From Thermopolyspora flexuosa (lineage in GTDB: Bacteria; Actinomycetota; Actinomycetes; Streptosporangiales; Streptosporangiaceae), in assembly GCF_006716785.1 (NCBI RefSeq), contig NZ_VFPQ01000002.1, positions 310,001-374,000 on the forward strand: a stretch of DNA of 64,000 bases, read 5' to 3'. The position numbers were made by a program, and so were the translations under genes. Position 1 is the first letter of the stretch, and each line of letters begins with the position of its first letter. Of this stretch, positions 1-8,951 are shown one piece after another. The notes beneath the pieces were generated by a model. That model had not been told where the DNA came from, did not search any database, and saw only the letters and a program-made list of their open reading frames with translations.

Positions 1-694
1 CGATGATGATCACCGTGAGCTGTGACTCCTCGAGGCGGTGGTGGGCGCCGAGCAGCGCCGCGGTGTTGAGCGCGGTGCGCACCGCCCCGGCCGTGGGCCG
101 CACCCGGATCACCGGCAGCCCGGCGGCCGACAGCCGGTCGGCCACGGCGGGGATGCAGGTGATCGCGCCGGTGGTGACGCCCTGCCGCATCAGCCGCTCG
201 TGGTACGCCGAGATCGTGCCGGTCGCCCCGGGCTCGTCCCGGCAGTGCACCTCGTTCGACGGCAGGCCGAGGTCGGCGTACGCCTCCTCGACGTCGGCCC
301 GGTTGAGCACGTCGGTGCTCACCCGGCGCGGGTCGATGCGCTCGTCGAGCGCGGCCCGGCCCAACGCCGCGATGAGCGCCGCACCGCCGAGCTGCACGTG
401 CGTCGCGGGCATGGTGAGCACGCCGGCGCGGCGGGCGAGCTCGAACGGCACCGGGCTGGCGAAGAGGCACGCGTCGACGCTCGGGCCGAGCCTGAGCACC
501 TTGTCCGCGGCCTCCTGCTCGTCCCGGTACGCCGCGGCCACCAGCCGGCACGGCACCGGTGCCGAGTTGTGCCCCATGAGCATCACCCGCTCGACGAGGT
601 CGTGGGGCCCGACCACGCCGATCGTGAGGTCTGGGGGCGCGCCTAAGCGTGCCCCGCGCGGAGTGTCTTCCCGCTCGACCAATGTTCGTCCCAT
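1..694 (-). CDS. Conserved hypothetical protein, N-terminal 231 residues (runs off the left edge)
   Basis: Reading the minus strand from the ATG at 694 gives an uninterrupted frame to the window edge. The coding pattern is convincing (G/C in third positions, many Val/Ala/Asp codons). After about 24 residues it shows alternating strands and helices (beginning IGVVGPHDLVERV), like the ligand-binding part of a sensory or regulatory protein. I see no helix-turn-helix in the visible part and do not recognise the family. The start is weakly supported: GAAGG lies about 9 nt upstream. The C-terminus, which might carry the effector domain, lies outside the window. Confidence 0.6.
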   Translation of the reverse strand, partial: MGRTLVEREDTPRGARLGAPPDLTIGVVGPHDLVERVMLMGHNSAPVPCRLVAAAYRDEQEAADKVLRLGPSVDACLFASPVPFELARRAGVLTMPATHVQLGGAALIAALGRAALDERIDPRRVSTDVLNRADVEEAYADLGLPSNEVHCRDEPGATGTISAYHERLMRQGVTTGAITCIPAVADRLSAAGLPVIRVRPTAGAVRTALNTAALLGAHHRLEESQLTVIII

Positions 695-1073
695 CTTGCG
701 TCGCCTTCGGTCGAGGTGCCGCGCCCTGCGCGCCGGGGTCCGCGCGGCGCCGCGACGCGGCACCAGGTGCCTGAACGCGGCGCAGCCCGACCGTCGCCTC
801 CGGGGGAATCGGTGGGATGCTCCGCCGCGCGGCCGTGGCCGCGCGTCCGGTTCGGGCACCGGCGCGCCTCCGCGACACGCGGTTCCCCTCGCCGCCCGGC
901 GTGGCTTCCTCTCCGGTCCGAGTGATAGTTCTCTTTGGAACGATCGCTCGTGACGGCCGAAATGTCACGCCCGGATTTACCGCAATACCGTTCCGGCAGG
1001 CAGTAAAGACCCGGCTGACAGGGACATTTCAGCTGGTCAGAACCGAAATTCAGGCGACGGCCCGGAGCGGACG
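695..1073. other. Intergenic region, no gene seen
   Basis: About 380 bp separates the partial gene from the 3' end of the murA-like gene. The part from 920 to 1070 is less G+C-rich than its surroundings and probably holds the promoter of the partial gene (minus strand). I could not assign a convincing -35/-10 pair or a terminator. Confidence 0.4.
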
Positions 1074-2339
1074 CTATGCGGAAATTTCTCGTACCACATC
1101 CGCGCCGAGGGCCCGCAGGCGCTCGGCCACGTAGGAGTGGCCGCGGTCGATGAGGTACGCCGGGGCGATGATCGTCTCGTCCTCGGCGGCGAGCCCGGCG
1201 AGCACGAGCGCGATGCCGGAGCGCAGGTCGTGGGCGTCCACGGTGGTGCCGACGAGCTTGGTGGGGCCGTGCACGATGGCGCGGCTGCCCTGCACCTCGA
1301 TCTTCGCGCCCATCTTGTTCAGCTCGCCGGCGAGCGCGAACCTGCCGTCGAAGATGCGCTCGTGGATGTAGCTCGTCCCCTCCGCCATGGTGGCGAGCGT
1401 CATGATCGGCGACTGCAGGTCGGTGGCGAACCCCGGATAGGTGTCGGTGATCACATTGATCGGCCGCAGCCGCCGGGTGCGGCGCACGTGCAGGATCGCG
1501 CCGTCGGTGGCGAACTCCACGCCCATCTGCTCGAGCTTCCACCGCACCACGCCGAGGTGCTCCAGGCAGGCGCCGACGAGGTTCACCTCGCCGCCGGTGA
1601 TCGCCGCGGCGATCGCGAACACGCCCGCGTCGAGCCGGTCGGGCATGACCGAGTACTCGACCGCGCGCAGCTCCTCCACGCCCTCGACGACGAGGAACCC
1701 GGTGCCGGAGCCGTGGATGCGGGCGCCCATGCGCCGGAGCATGTTGATCACGTCGAGGACCTCGGGCTCCAGCGCCGCGTTCTCGATCACGGTGGTGCCC
1801 TTGGCGAGGGTGGCCGCCATGACGAGGTTCTCGGTGCCGGTGTGCGAGGGGGTGTCGAGGTAGAGCGGCGCGCCGGTGAGCTGCGCGGCCTTGATGTGGA
1901 TCACCTCGTCGCCCTCGTCCACCACCGCGCCGAGGCGCTTGTACCCCAGGTAGTGGAAGTCGAGCTGGCGGCTGCCGAGGTTGCAGCCGCCGATCCCCTG
2001 GATCACCGCCTCGCCGAGGCGGTGCATGAGCGCGGGCACGAAGAGGACCGATCCACGGAAGCGCCGTGCGATCTCCCCGGGTAGCACCGGGCTCGTCAGC
2101 CGGGACGCGTCGATCACCAGGACGCGCTCGGACTCGTGCAGCTCCACGTGCGCGCCGACGGCACGGGCGAGCTCCACGGCCCGGCGGACGTCCTCGATGA
2201 TCGGGACGTTCCGCAGGACCGTGCGGCCCTCCGTGGCGAGCAGCGCGGCCCCGATCATGGGCAGTACTGCGTTCTTCGCGCCTTGGACGAATGCGGTGCC
2301 ACTGAGGACGTTCCCACCGCGAACGCGGTAACGAACCAT
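1074..2339 (-). CDS. murA: UDP-N-acetylglucosamine 1-carboxyvinyltransferase (MurA-like enolpyruvyl transferase)
   Basis: The family transfers enolpyruvate from PEP to the 3'-OH of UDP-GlcNAc, the first committed step of peptidoglycan synthesis in the cytoplasm. The 421-residue length is normal. The N-terminus carries the KNAVLPMIGAAL signature, and the fosfomycin-target Cys is present in GGCNLGSRQLDFHY. The active-site loop normally reads close to GGCAIGSRPVD, so this is a somewhat divergent member, possibly one of the two MurA-type paralogues found in many actinomycetes. A longer upstream frame exists. I chose the ATG at 2339 because the protein family begins with MVRYRVRGG-like sequence and GAGGAG lies about 10 nt upstream. 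It appears monocistronic, with 380 bp to the next minus-strand gene. Confidence 0.88.
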   Translation of the reverse strand: MVRYRVRGGNVLSGTAFVQGAKNAVLPMIGAALLATEGRTVLRNVPIIEDVRRAVELARAVGAHVELHESERVLVIDASRLTSPVLPGEIARRFRGSVLFVPALMHRLGEAVIQGIGGCNLGSRQLDFHYLGYKRLGAVVDEGDEVIHIKAAQLTGAPLYLDTPSHTGTENLVMAATLAKGTTVIENAALEPEVLDVINMLRRMGARIHGSGTGFLVVEGVEELRAVEYSVMPDRLDAGVFAIAAAITGGEVNLVGACLEHLGVVRWKLEQMGVEFATDGAILHVRRTRRLRPINVITDTYPGFATDLQSPIMTLATMAEGTSYIHERIFDGRFALAGELNKMGAKIEVQGSRAIVHGPTKLVGTTVDAHDLRSGIALVLAGLAAEDETIIAPAYLIDRGHSYVAERLRALGADVVREISA

Positions 2340-2995
2340 GTGCTGAGGCTCCTCGATACAGGGATGTGACTCGCTGGATGGGTGGGCGCCAGCCGTTCTG
2401 TTCGGGGTCGAGTCCGCCGCGCTCGCGTCACGCCGGTCGGCCGACGACATCCCGACGAGCCCCGGCACGGCTCCCGCTACGCCAACTGGTTCGAGTCCGC
2501 CTCACCTGTCACACGACCGCTCCCCGAAAACAATCCGATCGTGCCGCTCGGCTCCCTCACCAGACCTACGGGGCAACAGTAGCCCCTTTCAGCTGATCAC
2601 CTGGGCAATTCGCCGTGCTTCGCACCCTCCTGTGACTTACAGGTCTTGATCACGCTTAATCACGGATTTACCCGTCCAAATGTGAGGCAGTCAGTCCCTG
2701 CTGACCGTTTCTTCCATAAGTGCGGCAAAGAATCAGTTTTGTACTGATCTGTTCTGCCCTGTGCCAAGGGATGGTCGGCGGAAATGCCAACAATTCGCCA
2801 AACCGTTCGTTTCGCAATACCCGCGGTACGGCCGGCGGCGGCGAAACGGCCTCGGCGACGCCGCCGGACGGGCCGGTGGGCGGCGCGCCACAGGCGCGCG
2901 GGTGGCCGCGGGAAGGGGCGCGGTGCGCGGGACGGGCGGTGGACGGCACGGCCGCGGTACGCGGTGCCGTACGACGCGGGGCCCGGAGACGACGC
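2340..2995. other. Intergenic region upstream of murA, downstream of purD
   Basis: About 650 bp lies between the murA start and the purD terminator. The part 2590-2830 is clearly A+T-richer than the rest and likely carries the murA promoter (minus strand). Open frames here have shadow-like composition and no supported start. No RNA gene was recognised. Confidence 0.4.
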
Positions 2996-3028
2996 GGCCC
3001 CGCCGCACCGCGACGGTGCGACGGGGCC
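2996..3028 (-). terminator. Rho-independent-type hairpin after purD
   Basis: The arms 2996-3010 and 3014-3028 pair at 14 of 15 positions around a 3-nt loop (GGCCCCG...CGCACCG with CGGTGCG...CGGGGCC). It lies about 40 bp past the purD stop. There is no U-tract, as is usual in actinobacteria. Confidence 0.75.
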
Positions 3029-3070
3029 GGAGAGCCTGCCGGGCCGGGGCGGCGGCCGGGACGCGCCGGG

Positions 3071-4303
3071 TCAGACCCCGGCGGCGATGTCGGTGCGGTG
3101 GTGGCCGCCGCGCATCCGGATCCGGCCCAGCGCCGCGTACGCCCGGGCGCGGGCCTCGGCGACGTCGGCCCCGGTGCCGACCACGTTGAGCACGCGGCCG
3201 CCCGCCGACACGATCGCCCCGTCGTCCCGGCGCGCGGTCCCGGCGTGCAGCACGTAGGTGTGCTCCGGAAGCCCGTCGAGCCCCTCGATCACGTCGCCCT
3301 TCACCGGGTCGCCCGGGTAGTTCTCGGCGGCGAGCACCACGGTCACCGCCGCGCCGTCCCGGTACCGCACCGGGCCGAAATCGGCGAGCCGCCCCTCGGC
3401 GCAGGCGAGCAGCAGGCCGCCGAGCGGCGTCTCCAGGCGGTCGAGCACCACCTGGGTCTCCGGGTCGCCGAACCGGGCGTTGAACTCGATCACCTTCGGG
3501 CCGTCCGCGGTGAGGCAGAGCCCGGCGTACAGCACCCCCACGTACGGCAGGCCGCGGCGGCCCAGCTCGGCGAGGGTGGGCCGGACGATCCGGTCCATCA
3601 CCTGGTCGGCGAGGTCCTTCGGCGCCCAGGGCAGCGGCGTGTACGCCCCCATGCCGCCGGTGTTCGGCCCCTGGTCGCCGTCGTAGGCCCGCTTGAAGTC
3701 CTGCGCCGCCTGGAGCGGCACCGCGGTGGTGCCGTCGCACAGCGCGAACAGCGAGGCCTCCGGGCCGTCGAGGTACTCCTCGATCACCACCTGACCGCAC
3801 GCCCGCGCGTGCGCCAGCGCCGCCTCGCGGTCCCGCGTCACCACGACGCCCTTCCCGGCCGCGAGCCCGTCGGCCTTCACCACGTACGGCTCGCCGAACT
3901 CGTCCAGCGCCGCCGCCGCCTCGTCCTCGGTGGTGCAGGTGCGCGACCGCGCCGTCGGCACCCCGGCCGCCGCCATCACCTCTTTGGCGAACGACTTGGA
4001 GCCCTCGATGCGGGCGGCCTGCGCGGACGGCCCGAAGCACGGGATGCCGGCCGCGCGCACCGCGTCGGCCACCCCGGCCACCAGCGGCGCCTCCGGGCCG
4101 ATCACCACGAGCCCGGCGCCGAGCCGCCGGGCCAGCTCCGTCACCTGCTCCGGATCCGTGGCGGCCACCGGGTGGGTCGTCGCCACCTCGGCGATGCCCG
4201 CGTTTCCGGGGGCGCAGTGCACCTGGGAGACCTGAGGATCGAGCGCGAGCGCCCGGCACAGGGCGTGCTCGCGACCACCGGACCCAATCACAAGAACGCG
4301 CAC
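3071..4303 (-). CDS. purD: Phosphoribosylamine-glycine ligase (GAR synthetase)
   Basis: This enzyme joins glycine to 5-phosphoribosylamine using ATP, the second step of de novo purine synthesis. The 410-residue protein begins VRVLVIGSGGREHAL, the typical PurD N-domain loop. It continues with an ATP-grasp fold (PYVVKADGLAAGKGVVV near residues 130-145) and the metal-binding region EFNARFGDPETQ near 280. The GTG start at 4303 matches the family N-terminus; the upstream AGGCAG is a weak ribosome site. A longer upstream frame was rejected because it has no family similarity and crosses the divergent corA leader. The gene stands alone, 500 bp from the divergent corA, with a strong hairpin downstream. 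purA and pyrE elsewhere in the window also serve nucleotide synthesis but are not in an operon with it. Confidence 0.95.
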   Translation of the reverse strand: MRVLVIGSGGREHALCRALALDPQVSQVHCAPGNAGIAEVATTHPVAATDPEQVTELARRLGAGLVVIGPEAPLVAGVADAVRAAGIPCFGPSAQAARIEGSKSFAKEVMAAAGVPTARSRTCTTEDEAAAALDEFGEPYVVKADGLAAGKGVVVTRDREAALAHARACGQVVIEEYLDGPEASLFALCDGTTAVPLQAAQDFKRAYDGDQGPNTGGMGAYTPLPWAPKDLADQVMDRIVRPTLAELGRRGLPYVGVLYAGLCLTADGPKVIEFNARFGDPETQVVLDRLETPLGGLLLACAEGRLADFGPVRYRDGAAVTVVLAAENYPGDPVKGDVIEGLDGLPEHTYVLHAGTARRDDGAIVSAGGRVLNVVGTGADVAEARARAYAALGRIRMRGGHHRTDIAAGV

Positions 4304-4614
4304 CTGCCTGAGCCTAGTGCGTACCCGTCCCCACACACGCTCCGGTCCGGCTATGGTGGGAGACACGCCCGCGCTCCCCGGCGGAGCCGTACGGTCGCGC
4401 GAAGGTTTCACGCCGTCCCCGGCACTCTCCCGCCGCCGCGGCCCGGGGCGACCGGTTGACCGGCCCGGCTGACAACAGGCCGGGGGATCCGGGGGATATC
4501 CGTGCGTTCCGGGCGAGCCGTAGCAAAGTAGCGGGCTATCCTGACGTTGGGTGTTATGTGGGCGCAGGTTGACGCGCCCTTTTTCGGGTGGCTTCGCGGA
4601 GCCTTCTGATGATT
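4304..4614. promoter_or_regulatory. Divergent purD/corA intergenic region
   Basis: No gene is supported here. A TATCCT hexamer at 4537-4542 is a possible -10 for the rightward corA transcript and would give a 5' leader of about 260 nt. No good -35 is visible. The purD promoter must also lie here but could not be placed. Confidence 0.35.
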
Positions 4615-4695
4615 GGAGGTGGTCAAGGTGAATCCTGGCGATCCCAGCAGTAGTACGTGCCGGCGCACCCGCTGGTGCGCGCCCTTGACCACTCC
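4615..4695 (+). promoter_or_regulatory. Structured corA leader that can mask a leader-ORF ribosome site
   Basis: GGAGGTGGTCAAGG (4615-4628), which contains the ribosome site of a leader ORF, is complementary to CCTTGACCACTCC (4683-4695) over 13 pairs with one bulged G. Inside the enclosed loop, GCGCACC (4663-4669) pairs with GGTGCGC (4674-4680). The predicted long hairpin would hide the ribosome site of the small ORF starting at 4628. The layout suggests a cis-regulatory RNA, but it does not match the M-box or any class I can name. The pairing is seen in the sequence; the function is inferred. Confidence 0.5.
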
Positions 4696-4729
4696 GACTA
4701 CGGTGCCCGGCCCCACGCGTGCCCGCTGA
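4628..4729 (+). CDS. Candidate 33-residue leader peptide upstream of corA
   Basis: A GTG follows an excellent ribosome site (GGAGGT at 4615-4620, 7-nt spacing) and opens a 33-codon ORF ending in TGA at 4727-4729, 77 nt before corA. The peptide has seven prolines, including a Pro-rich C-terminal third (TTPTTVPGPT), two cysteines and several arginines. Proline-rich leaders control Mg2+ transporter genes elsewhere (mgtL of enteric bacteria), so a sensing role is plausible by analogy only. The strong ribosome site and its pairing with codons inside the ORF argue against chance. Not recognised as a known family. Confidence 0.45.
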   Translation: MNPGDPSSSTCRRTRWCAPLTTPTTVPGPTRAR

Positions 4730-4806
4730 CGATCGATCGTTTCCGTCGATGACGATGTGATGCCGTCGATTCGTGCGTGCATGGGCTGGGCTGGAAGGGG
4801 ACCGCC

Positions 4807-5952
4807 ATGCGCTCATCCACGCTTTTTGCCCGGATCAACCGTCACACCCGCATGGCCGCACCGCGCGTGAACGGCCACGCACGTCCGCCCACGCGGCAGC
4901 ACCCGGAACCACCGCCGACCCCCACCCGTCCCCCTGTTCCGCCGAGCGCCTCGCTCGTCGAGTTCGGCGCGTACGTGCGCGGAGGCCGCGTCGCCGCCGA
5001 GGACATCCCCCGGGCGCTCGCCCTCGTCCGTGAGCACAACACCGGCCTCGAGACCCCCGAGGCGTTCGTCTGGGTCGGCCTGCACGAGCCGCGCGCACCC
5101 GAGGTCGAGTGGCTCGCCGGGCTGTTCGGCCTGCACCCGCTCTCCGTCGAGGACGCGATCAAGGCCCACCAGCGGCCCAAGGTCGAGCGGTACGGCGACA
5201 CGCTCTTCATCGTCCTCAAGACCGTGAACTTCCTCGGCGACCGCGCGGTGGACGCCAACGGCGAGATCATCGAGACCGGCGAGATCATGGTCTTCGTCGG
5301 CCCGGACTTCGTGATCACCGTACGGCACGGCGACATCTGCCCGCTGGCGGAGGTGCGCGCCCGGCTGGAGGCCACGCCCAAGCTGCTCGAGCGCGGCCCC
5401 ACGGGCGTGCTGCACGCGATCGCCGACCACGTCGTCGACACCTACCTCACCGTGGCCGACCGCATGCAGGCCGAGCTGGAGGAGGTGGAGGCGGCGGTGT
5501 TCGCCGACGTCAGCTCGCGCGACATCAACCGCATCTACCAGCTCAAGCGCGAGATGATCGAGATGAAGCGGGCGATGACCCCGCTCGAGGCCCCGCTGCG
5601 CAGCCTCCCGCAGCGCCGCATGATCCCCTCGGAGATGCGCGACTACTTCCGGGACGTGGGCGACCACCTGTCCCGGGTGTGCGAGCAGGTCGAGTCCTCC
5701 AACGAGCTGTGCAACTCGATCCTCCAGGCCGCGCTCGCCCGCTCCAACGCGCTCGCCAACGAGGACATGCGCAAGATCTCCTCGTGGGTGGCGATCCTCG
5801 CCGTGCCCACCATGATCGCCGGTATCTACGGCATGAACTTCGACCACATGCCCGAGACCCGGTGGACCTTCGGCTATCCGCTCGTGCTCGGGGTCATGGT
5901 GGTCGTCTGCACCCTGCTCTACCGCGCCTTCCGCCGCAACGGCTGGCTGTGA
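4807..5952 (+). CDS. corA: CorA-family magnesium/cobalt transport protein
   Basis: CorA proteins are homopentameric inner-membrane channels for Mg2+ (and Co2+, Ni2+). This 381-residue protein has a Pro-rich N-terminal extension (about 50 residues), a large acidic cytoplasmic domain with the long helix expected for the funnel, and the two C-terminal membrane segments. The pore signature YGMN is present at about residues 340-343 (GIYGMNFDHMPE), followed by TM2 and a basic tail. The ATG at 4807 was chosen over the one at 4777 because GGAAGGGGA sits just upstream. The gene has a long leader containing a small ORF and a strong potential hairpin, and a terminator directly after the stop codon. Confidence 0.93.
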   Translation: MRSSTLFARINRHTRMAAPRVNGHARPPTRQHPEPPPTPTRPPVPPSASLVEFGAYVRGGRVAAEDIPRALALVREHNTGLETPEAFVWVGLHEPRAPEVEWLAGLFGLHPLSVEDAIKAHQRPKVERYGDTLFIVLKTVNFLGDRAVDANGEIIETGEIMVFVGPDFVITVRHGDICPLAEVRARLEATPKLLERGPTGVLHAIADHVVDTYLTVADRMQAELEEVEAAVFADVSSRDINRIYQLKREMIEMKRAMTPLEAPLRSLPQRRMIPSEMRDYFRDVGDHLSRVCEQVESSNELCNSILQAALARSNALANEDMRKISSWVAILAVPTMIAGIYGMNFDHMPETRWTFGYPLVLGVMVVVCTLLYRAFRRNGWL

Positions 5953-5982
5953 CGCCCGGCCACGGGTCACCCGGGCCGGGCG
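5953..5982 (+). terminator. Hairpin after corA
   Basis: CGCCCGGCC (5953-5961) and GGCCGGGCG (5974-5982) form a perfect 9-bp stem starting at the base after the corA stop. It lies between convergent genes, so it may work both ways. Confidence 0.7.
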
Positions 5983-6056
5983 CGGTACGGCCCGCCGCGG
6001 GGAACCGGCCCACGGCGGGAGTGATCGCGTACCTGTCCCGTGCGCGCGCCGGGCGC

Positions 6057-7073
6057 TCAGGCGAGTGCGGGCACCGCGGCGGGCGGCGCGGACGGCGCCG
6101 GCGCGGGCGTCCTTCCCGCGCCTGCGGGCGGGCGCGCGCCACGCGCGGCCGCGACCGCCGGGCGGGGGATCGGCGGGGGCAGCCGGAGCCCGCGCCGCTC
6201 CCACAGGGCGCGCATGCGGTCGGGGTAGTCGGTGACGATGCCGGAGACGCCGAGGTCGATGAGCCGGCCGGCCTCCTCGGGGTCGTTCACCGTCCAGGCG
6301 ACGACGGGCATCGCCCGCGCGAACGCGGAGGCCATGAGCGGGGCGTCGACGAGCGCGGCGTCGGGGGAGAGGGTGGTCGCGCCGGCCGCCTCCGCCACCG
6401 CCGTGACGTCGTCGTCGAAGTCGCGGGGGTCGAGGCCGTTCAGCCAGACGCTGCTGCGGGTCGCCTCCTCCAGGAGGGCGAAGCGGGGAAGGTCGGGGGC
6501 GAGGTCACGGGCGGCGGCGACGATCCGCCAGTCGAAGCTGAGCAGGGCCGAGCCGGACAACCGGTTGTGCCGGTCGAGCTCGGCGAGCACGGACTCGGTG
6601 AACTCCTGCGGGTCGGGGGCGAGTTCGGGCTGGGTGGGGTCGGACTTCAGCTCCACGTGCACCCGCACGCCGTCCGCCCCGTAGGCGTCCACGAGCGCGA
6701 GCGCCGCGCCCAGCGTGGGGATCCGGGTGCCCGGTATCGGCACCTGGGTGGCCGCCACGGGGTCGCCGTCGGAGTTCCGGCGCACGCCCACCTCGAGGGT
6801 GCGTAACTGGGCGAGGCTCAGCGTGTGCACCGGCCGGCCCACGTACGGAAAGGCGGCGTCGCCCGGGGTAACCGGGCGGGTGTCGGCGCTGGTCACGGCC
6901 GACACCTCCAGGTCGTGGACGAGCACGATGCGGCGGTCGGCGGTGAAGGCGACATCGAATTCGAGCGCGTCGACACCGAGCTCGAGGGCGTGGGCGAGGC
7001 CGGGCAGGGTGTTCTCCGGCCGTAACCCGCGAGCGCCCCGGTGTCCGTGGATCTCAACGTGTCCGGTCTGCAC
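6057..7073 (-). CDS. Glycerophosphodiester phosphodiesterase
   Basis: GDPD-family enzymes hydrolyse glycerophosphodiesters to glycerol-3-phosphate and an alcohol. The 338-residue protein has the opening signature HGHRGARGLRPENT (about residues 9-22), the acidic metal ligands in ALEFDVAFTADRRIVLVHD, the second HxE-type motif VHVELKSD, and a C-terminal WTVNDPEEAGRLIDLGVSGIVTDYP strand-helix block, which is the complete (beta/alpha)8 barrel order. There is no signal peptide, so it is probably cytoplasmic. The last 40 residues are an Ala/Pro-rich tail outside the domain. It stands alone on the minus strand downstream of purA. Confidence 0.9.
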   Translation of the reverse strand: MQTGHVEIHGHRGARGLRPENTLPGLAHALELGVDALEFDVAFTADRRIVLVHDLEVSAVTSADTRPVTPGDAAFPYVGRPVHTLSLAQLRTLEVGVRRNSDGDPVAATQVPIPGTRIPTLGAALALVDAYGADGVRVHVELKSDPTQPELAPDPQEFTESVLAELDRHNRLSGSALLSFDWRIVAAARDLAPDLPRFALLEEATRSSVWLNGLDPRDFDDDVTAVAEAAGATTLSPDAALVDAPLMASAFARAMPVVAWTVNDPEEAGRLIDLGVSGIVTDYPDRMRALWERRGLRLPPPIPRPAVAAARGARPPAGAGRTPAPAPSAPPAAVPALA

Positions 7074-7153
7074 GGTGACGAACCGTCCTCAACGCAAACG
7101 ATGGAGGGCAGCGGTACGCCCGCGTTCCGGCGCGCCTGGAACGATTCCGAGCG

Positions 7154-7181
7154 CACCGGCGCCACCGTAGCGGCGCCGGTG
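7154..7181. terminator. Perfect 10-bp hairpin between purA and the GDPD gene
   Basis: CACCGGCGCC (7154-7163) and GGCGCCGGTG (7172-7181) are perfect complements around an 8-nt loop. It lies about 290 nt after purA and 80 nt before the GDPD start. It may end purA transcription or shape the GDPD leader. The remaining 7074-7468 sequence holds no gene that I can support. Confidence 0.45.
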
Positions 7182-7468
7182 AACGGACACTCGTCCCGCT
7201 CATGATGCGCGCGTGAACGGCCGGTTGTCCCGTGTCGACCTGGTTCGATACCAGTTGCCGTCACCGGTTCACCCCAACCGGATCACCCCGGCCCGTGCCG
7301 TGGCACGGCGCGGCGCCGGGACCTCTCGCGGGCCCGCCCGGCCCGGCGGTCACCCGTCGGGCCGTGACGAATGCCCCGCCCGTCCCGGACACCCCCGCGT
7401 CGGCCCGCCGATGGCATGGGCGTGGAACAGGCCGGTGCTGTCGCGGTGTGAGGCGTGGCCGGTCAAGA

Positions 7469-8752
7469 TTACAGCAGCGGCCGCAGCGTGAGGGTCTGAT
7501 CCCGGCCGGGACCCACGCCGATCGCCGAGATCGGCGCGCCGCACATCTCCTCCAGGGCGCGCACGTACGCCTGCGCGTTCGGCGGCAGGTCCTCGAAGGT
7601 CTTGGCGCCCGTGATGTCCTCCTGCCAGCCGGGCAGCTCCTCGTAGATCGGCTTGGCGTGGTGGAACTCGGTCTGCGTCATCGGCAGCTCCTCGTGCCGC
7701 ACGCCGTCGACGTCGTAGGCGACGCAGACCGGGATGCGCTCCAGGCCGGACAGCACGTCGAGCTTGGTGAGGAAGAGGTCGGTGAGCCCGTTGATCCGCA
7801 CCGCGTACCGGGCGATCACCGCGTCGAACCAGCCGCACCGGCGGTTGCGCCCGGTGGTGGTGCCGTACTCGTGGCCGGTGGCGCGCAGCCAGTCGCCCTG
7901 CTCGTCGAGGAGCTCGGTGGGGAACGGCCCGGACCCGACCCGGGTGGTGTACGCCTTGATGATGCCGATGATCCGGGTGAGCCGGGTCGGCGGGATGCCC
8001 GAGCCCGCGCACGCGCCGCCCGCGGTCGGCGAGGAGGAGGTGACGAACGGGTAGGTGCCGTGGTCGATGTCGAGCAGCGTGCCCTGGCCGCCCTCGAGCA
8101 GCACGGTCTTGCCCTCGTCGAGGGCCCGGCACAGCACCAGCGAGGTGTCGGCGATGTGCGGCTTGAGCCGCTCGGCGTAGCCGAGGTACTCGTCGAGCGT
8201 GCGCTCCACGTCGATGCCCCGCCGGTTGTAGACCTTGGTGAGCACCTGGTTCTTCTCGGTGAGCGCGACCTCGATCTTCTGCTTGAGGATGCCGGGGTCG
8301 AGCAGGTCCTGCACGCGCACGCCCATGCGCGCCACCTTGTCGGCGTACGCCGGGCCGATGCCCCGGCCGGTGGTGCCGATCCGCGCCTTGCCGAGGTAGC
8401 GCTCGGTGACCTTGTCGAGCGCCTTGTGGTGGGGCATGATCAGGTGCGCGTTCGCCGAGATGAGCAGGCGGTCGCAGGAGATGCCGCGCTCGCGCAGCCC
8501 GTCCATCTCGCTGAGCAGCACGCCGGGGTCGATGACCACGCCGTTGCCGATCACGGGGATCACGTCGGGGGAGAGCACCCCGGTGGGGAGCAGGTGGAGG
8601 GCGTACTTCTGGTCGCCGATCACCACGGTGTGGCCCGCGTTGTTGCCGCCCTGGTACCGCACGACGTAGTCGACGTCGCCACCGAGCAGGTCGGTGGCCT
8701 TGCCCTTGCCCTCATCGCCCCACTGGGCGCCCACGAGAACGACTGCCGGCAT
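7469..8752 (-). CDS. purA: Adenylosuccinate synthetase
   Basis: PurA condenses IMP and aspartate with GTP to form adenylosuccinate, the first committed step to AMP. The 427-residue length is standard. The N-terminus [23 protein letters not shown] contains the catalytic Asp and the P-loop-like GDEGKGK motif; QGGNNAGHT (about residues 33-41), [13 protein letters not shown], the switch-loop region [20 protein letters not shown] and [12 protein letters not shown] are all present. AGGAG lies 8 nt before the ATG at 8752. A longer upstream frame adds only unrelated sequence. Apparently a single-gene unit. Confidence 0.97.
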   Translation of the reverse strand: MPAVVLVGAQWGDEGKGKATDLLGGDVDYVVRYQGGNNAGHTVVIGDQKYALHLLPTGVLSPDVIPVIGNGVVIDPGVLLSEMDGLRERGISCDRLLISANAHLIMPHHKALDKVTERYLGKARIGTTGRGIGPAYADKVARMGVRVQDLLDPGILKQKIEVALTEKNQVLTKVYNRRGIDVERTLDEYLGYAERLKPHIADTSLVLCRALDEGKTVLLEGGQGTLLDIDHGTYPFVTSSSPTAGGACAGSGIPPTRLTRIIGIIKAYTTRVGSGPFPTELLDEQGDWLRATGHEYGTTTGRNRRCGWFDAVIARYAVRINGLTDLFLTKLDVLSGLERIPVCVAYDVDGVRHEELPMTQTEFHHAKPIYEELPGWQEDITGAKTFEDLPPNAQAYVRALEEMCGAPISAIGVGPGRDQTLTLRPLL

Positions 8753-8951
8753 GCTCTGACTCCTGTATGCGTGCTCAGTGCGACGCGTCGCGCCGCGGCC
8801 GGGCCGAATTGCTTCGCCAAGCGAAAACCCCTGGCGCAAGCAGCGACAGGGGCTCTTGCAAACCGAGACTACCTGAGCATCGCTATTCCCCCAAAGCCGC
8901 CCGACTCGGTTGTGACGCCCCGAGACGGTGCGATGAGGTCGGCTGATGGCG

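Noticed and set aside
2720..4459. A 579-codon plus-strand frame
   Set aside because: Antisense shadow of purD with Arg/Gly/His-rich sequence.
4540..4806. M-box Mg2+ riboswitch upstream of corA
   Set aside because: The conserved M-box core sequence is absent; the pairing seen is of another kind.
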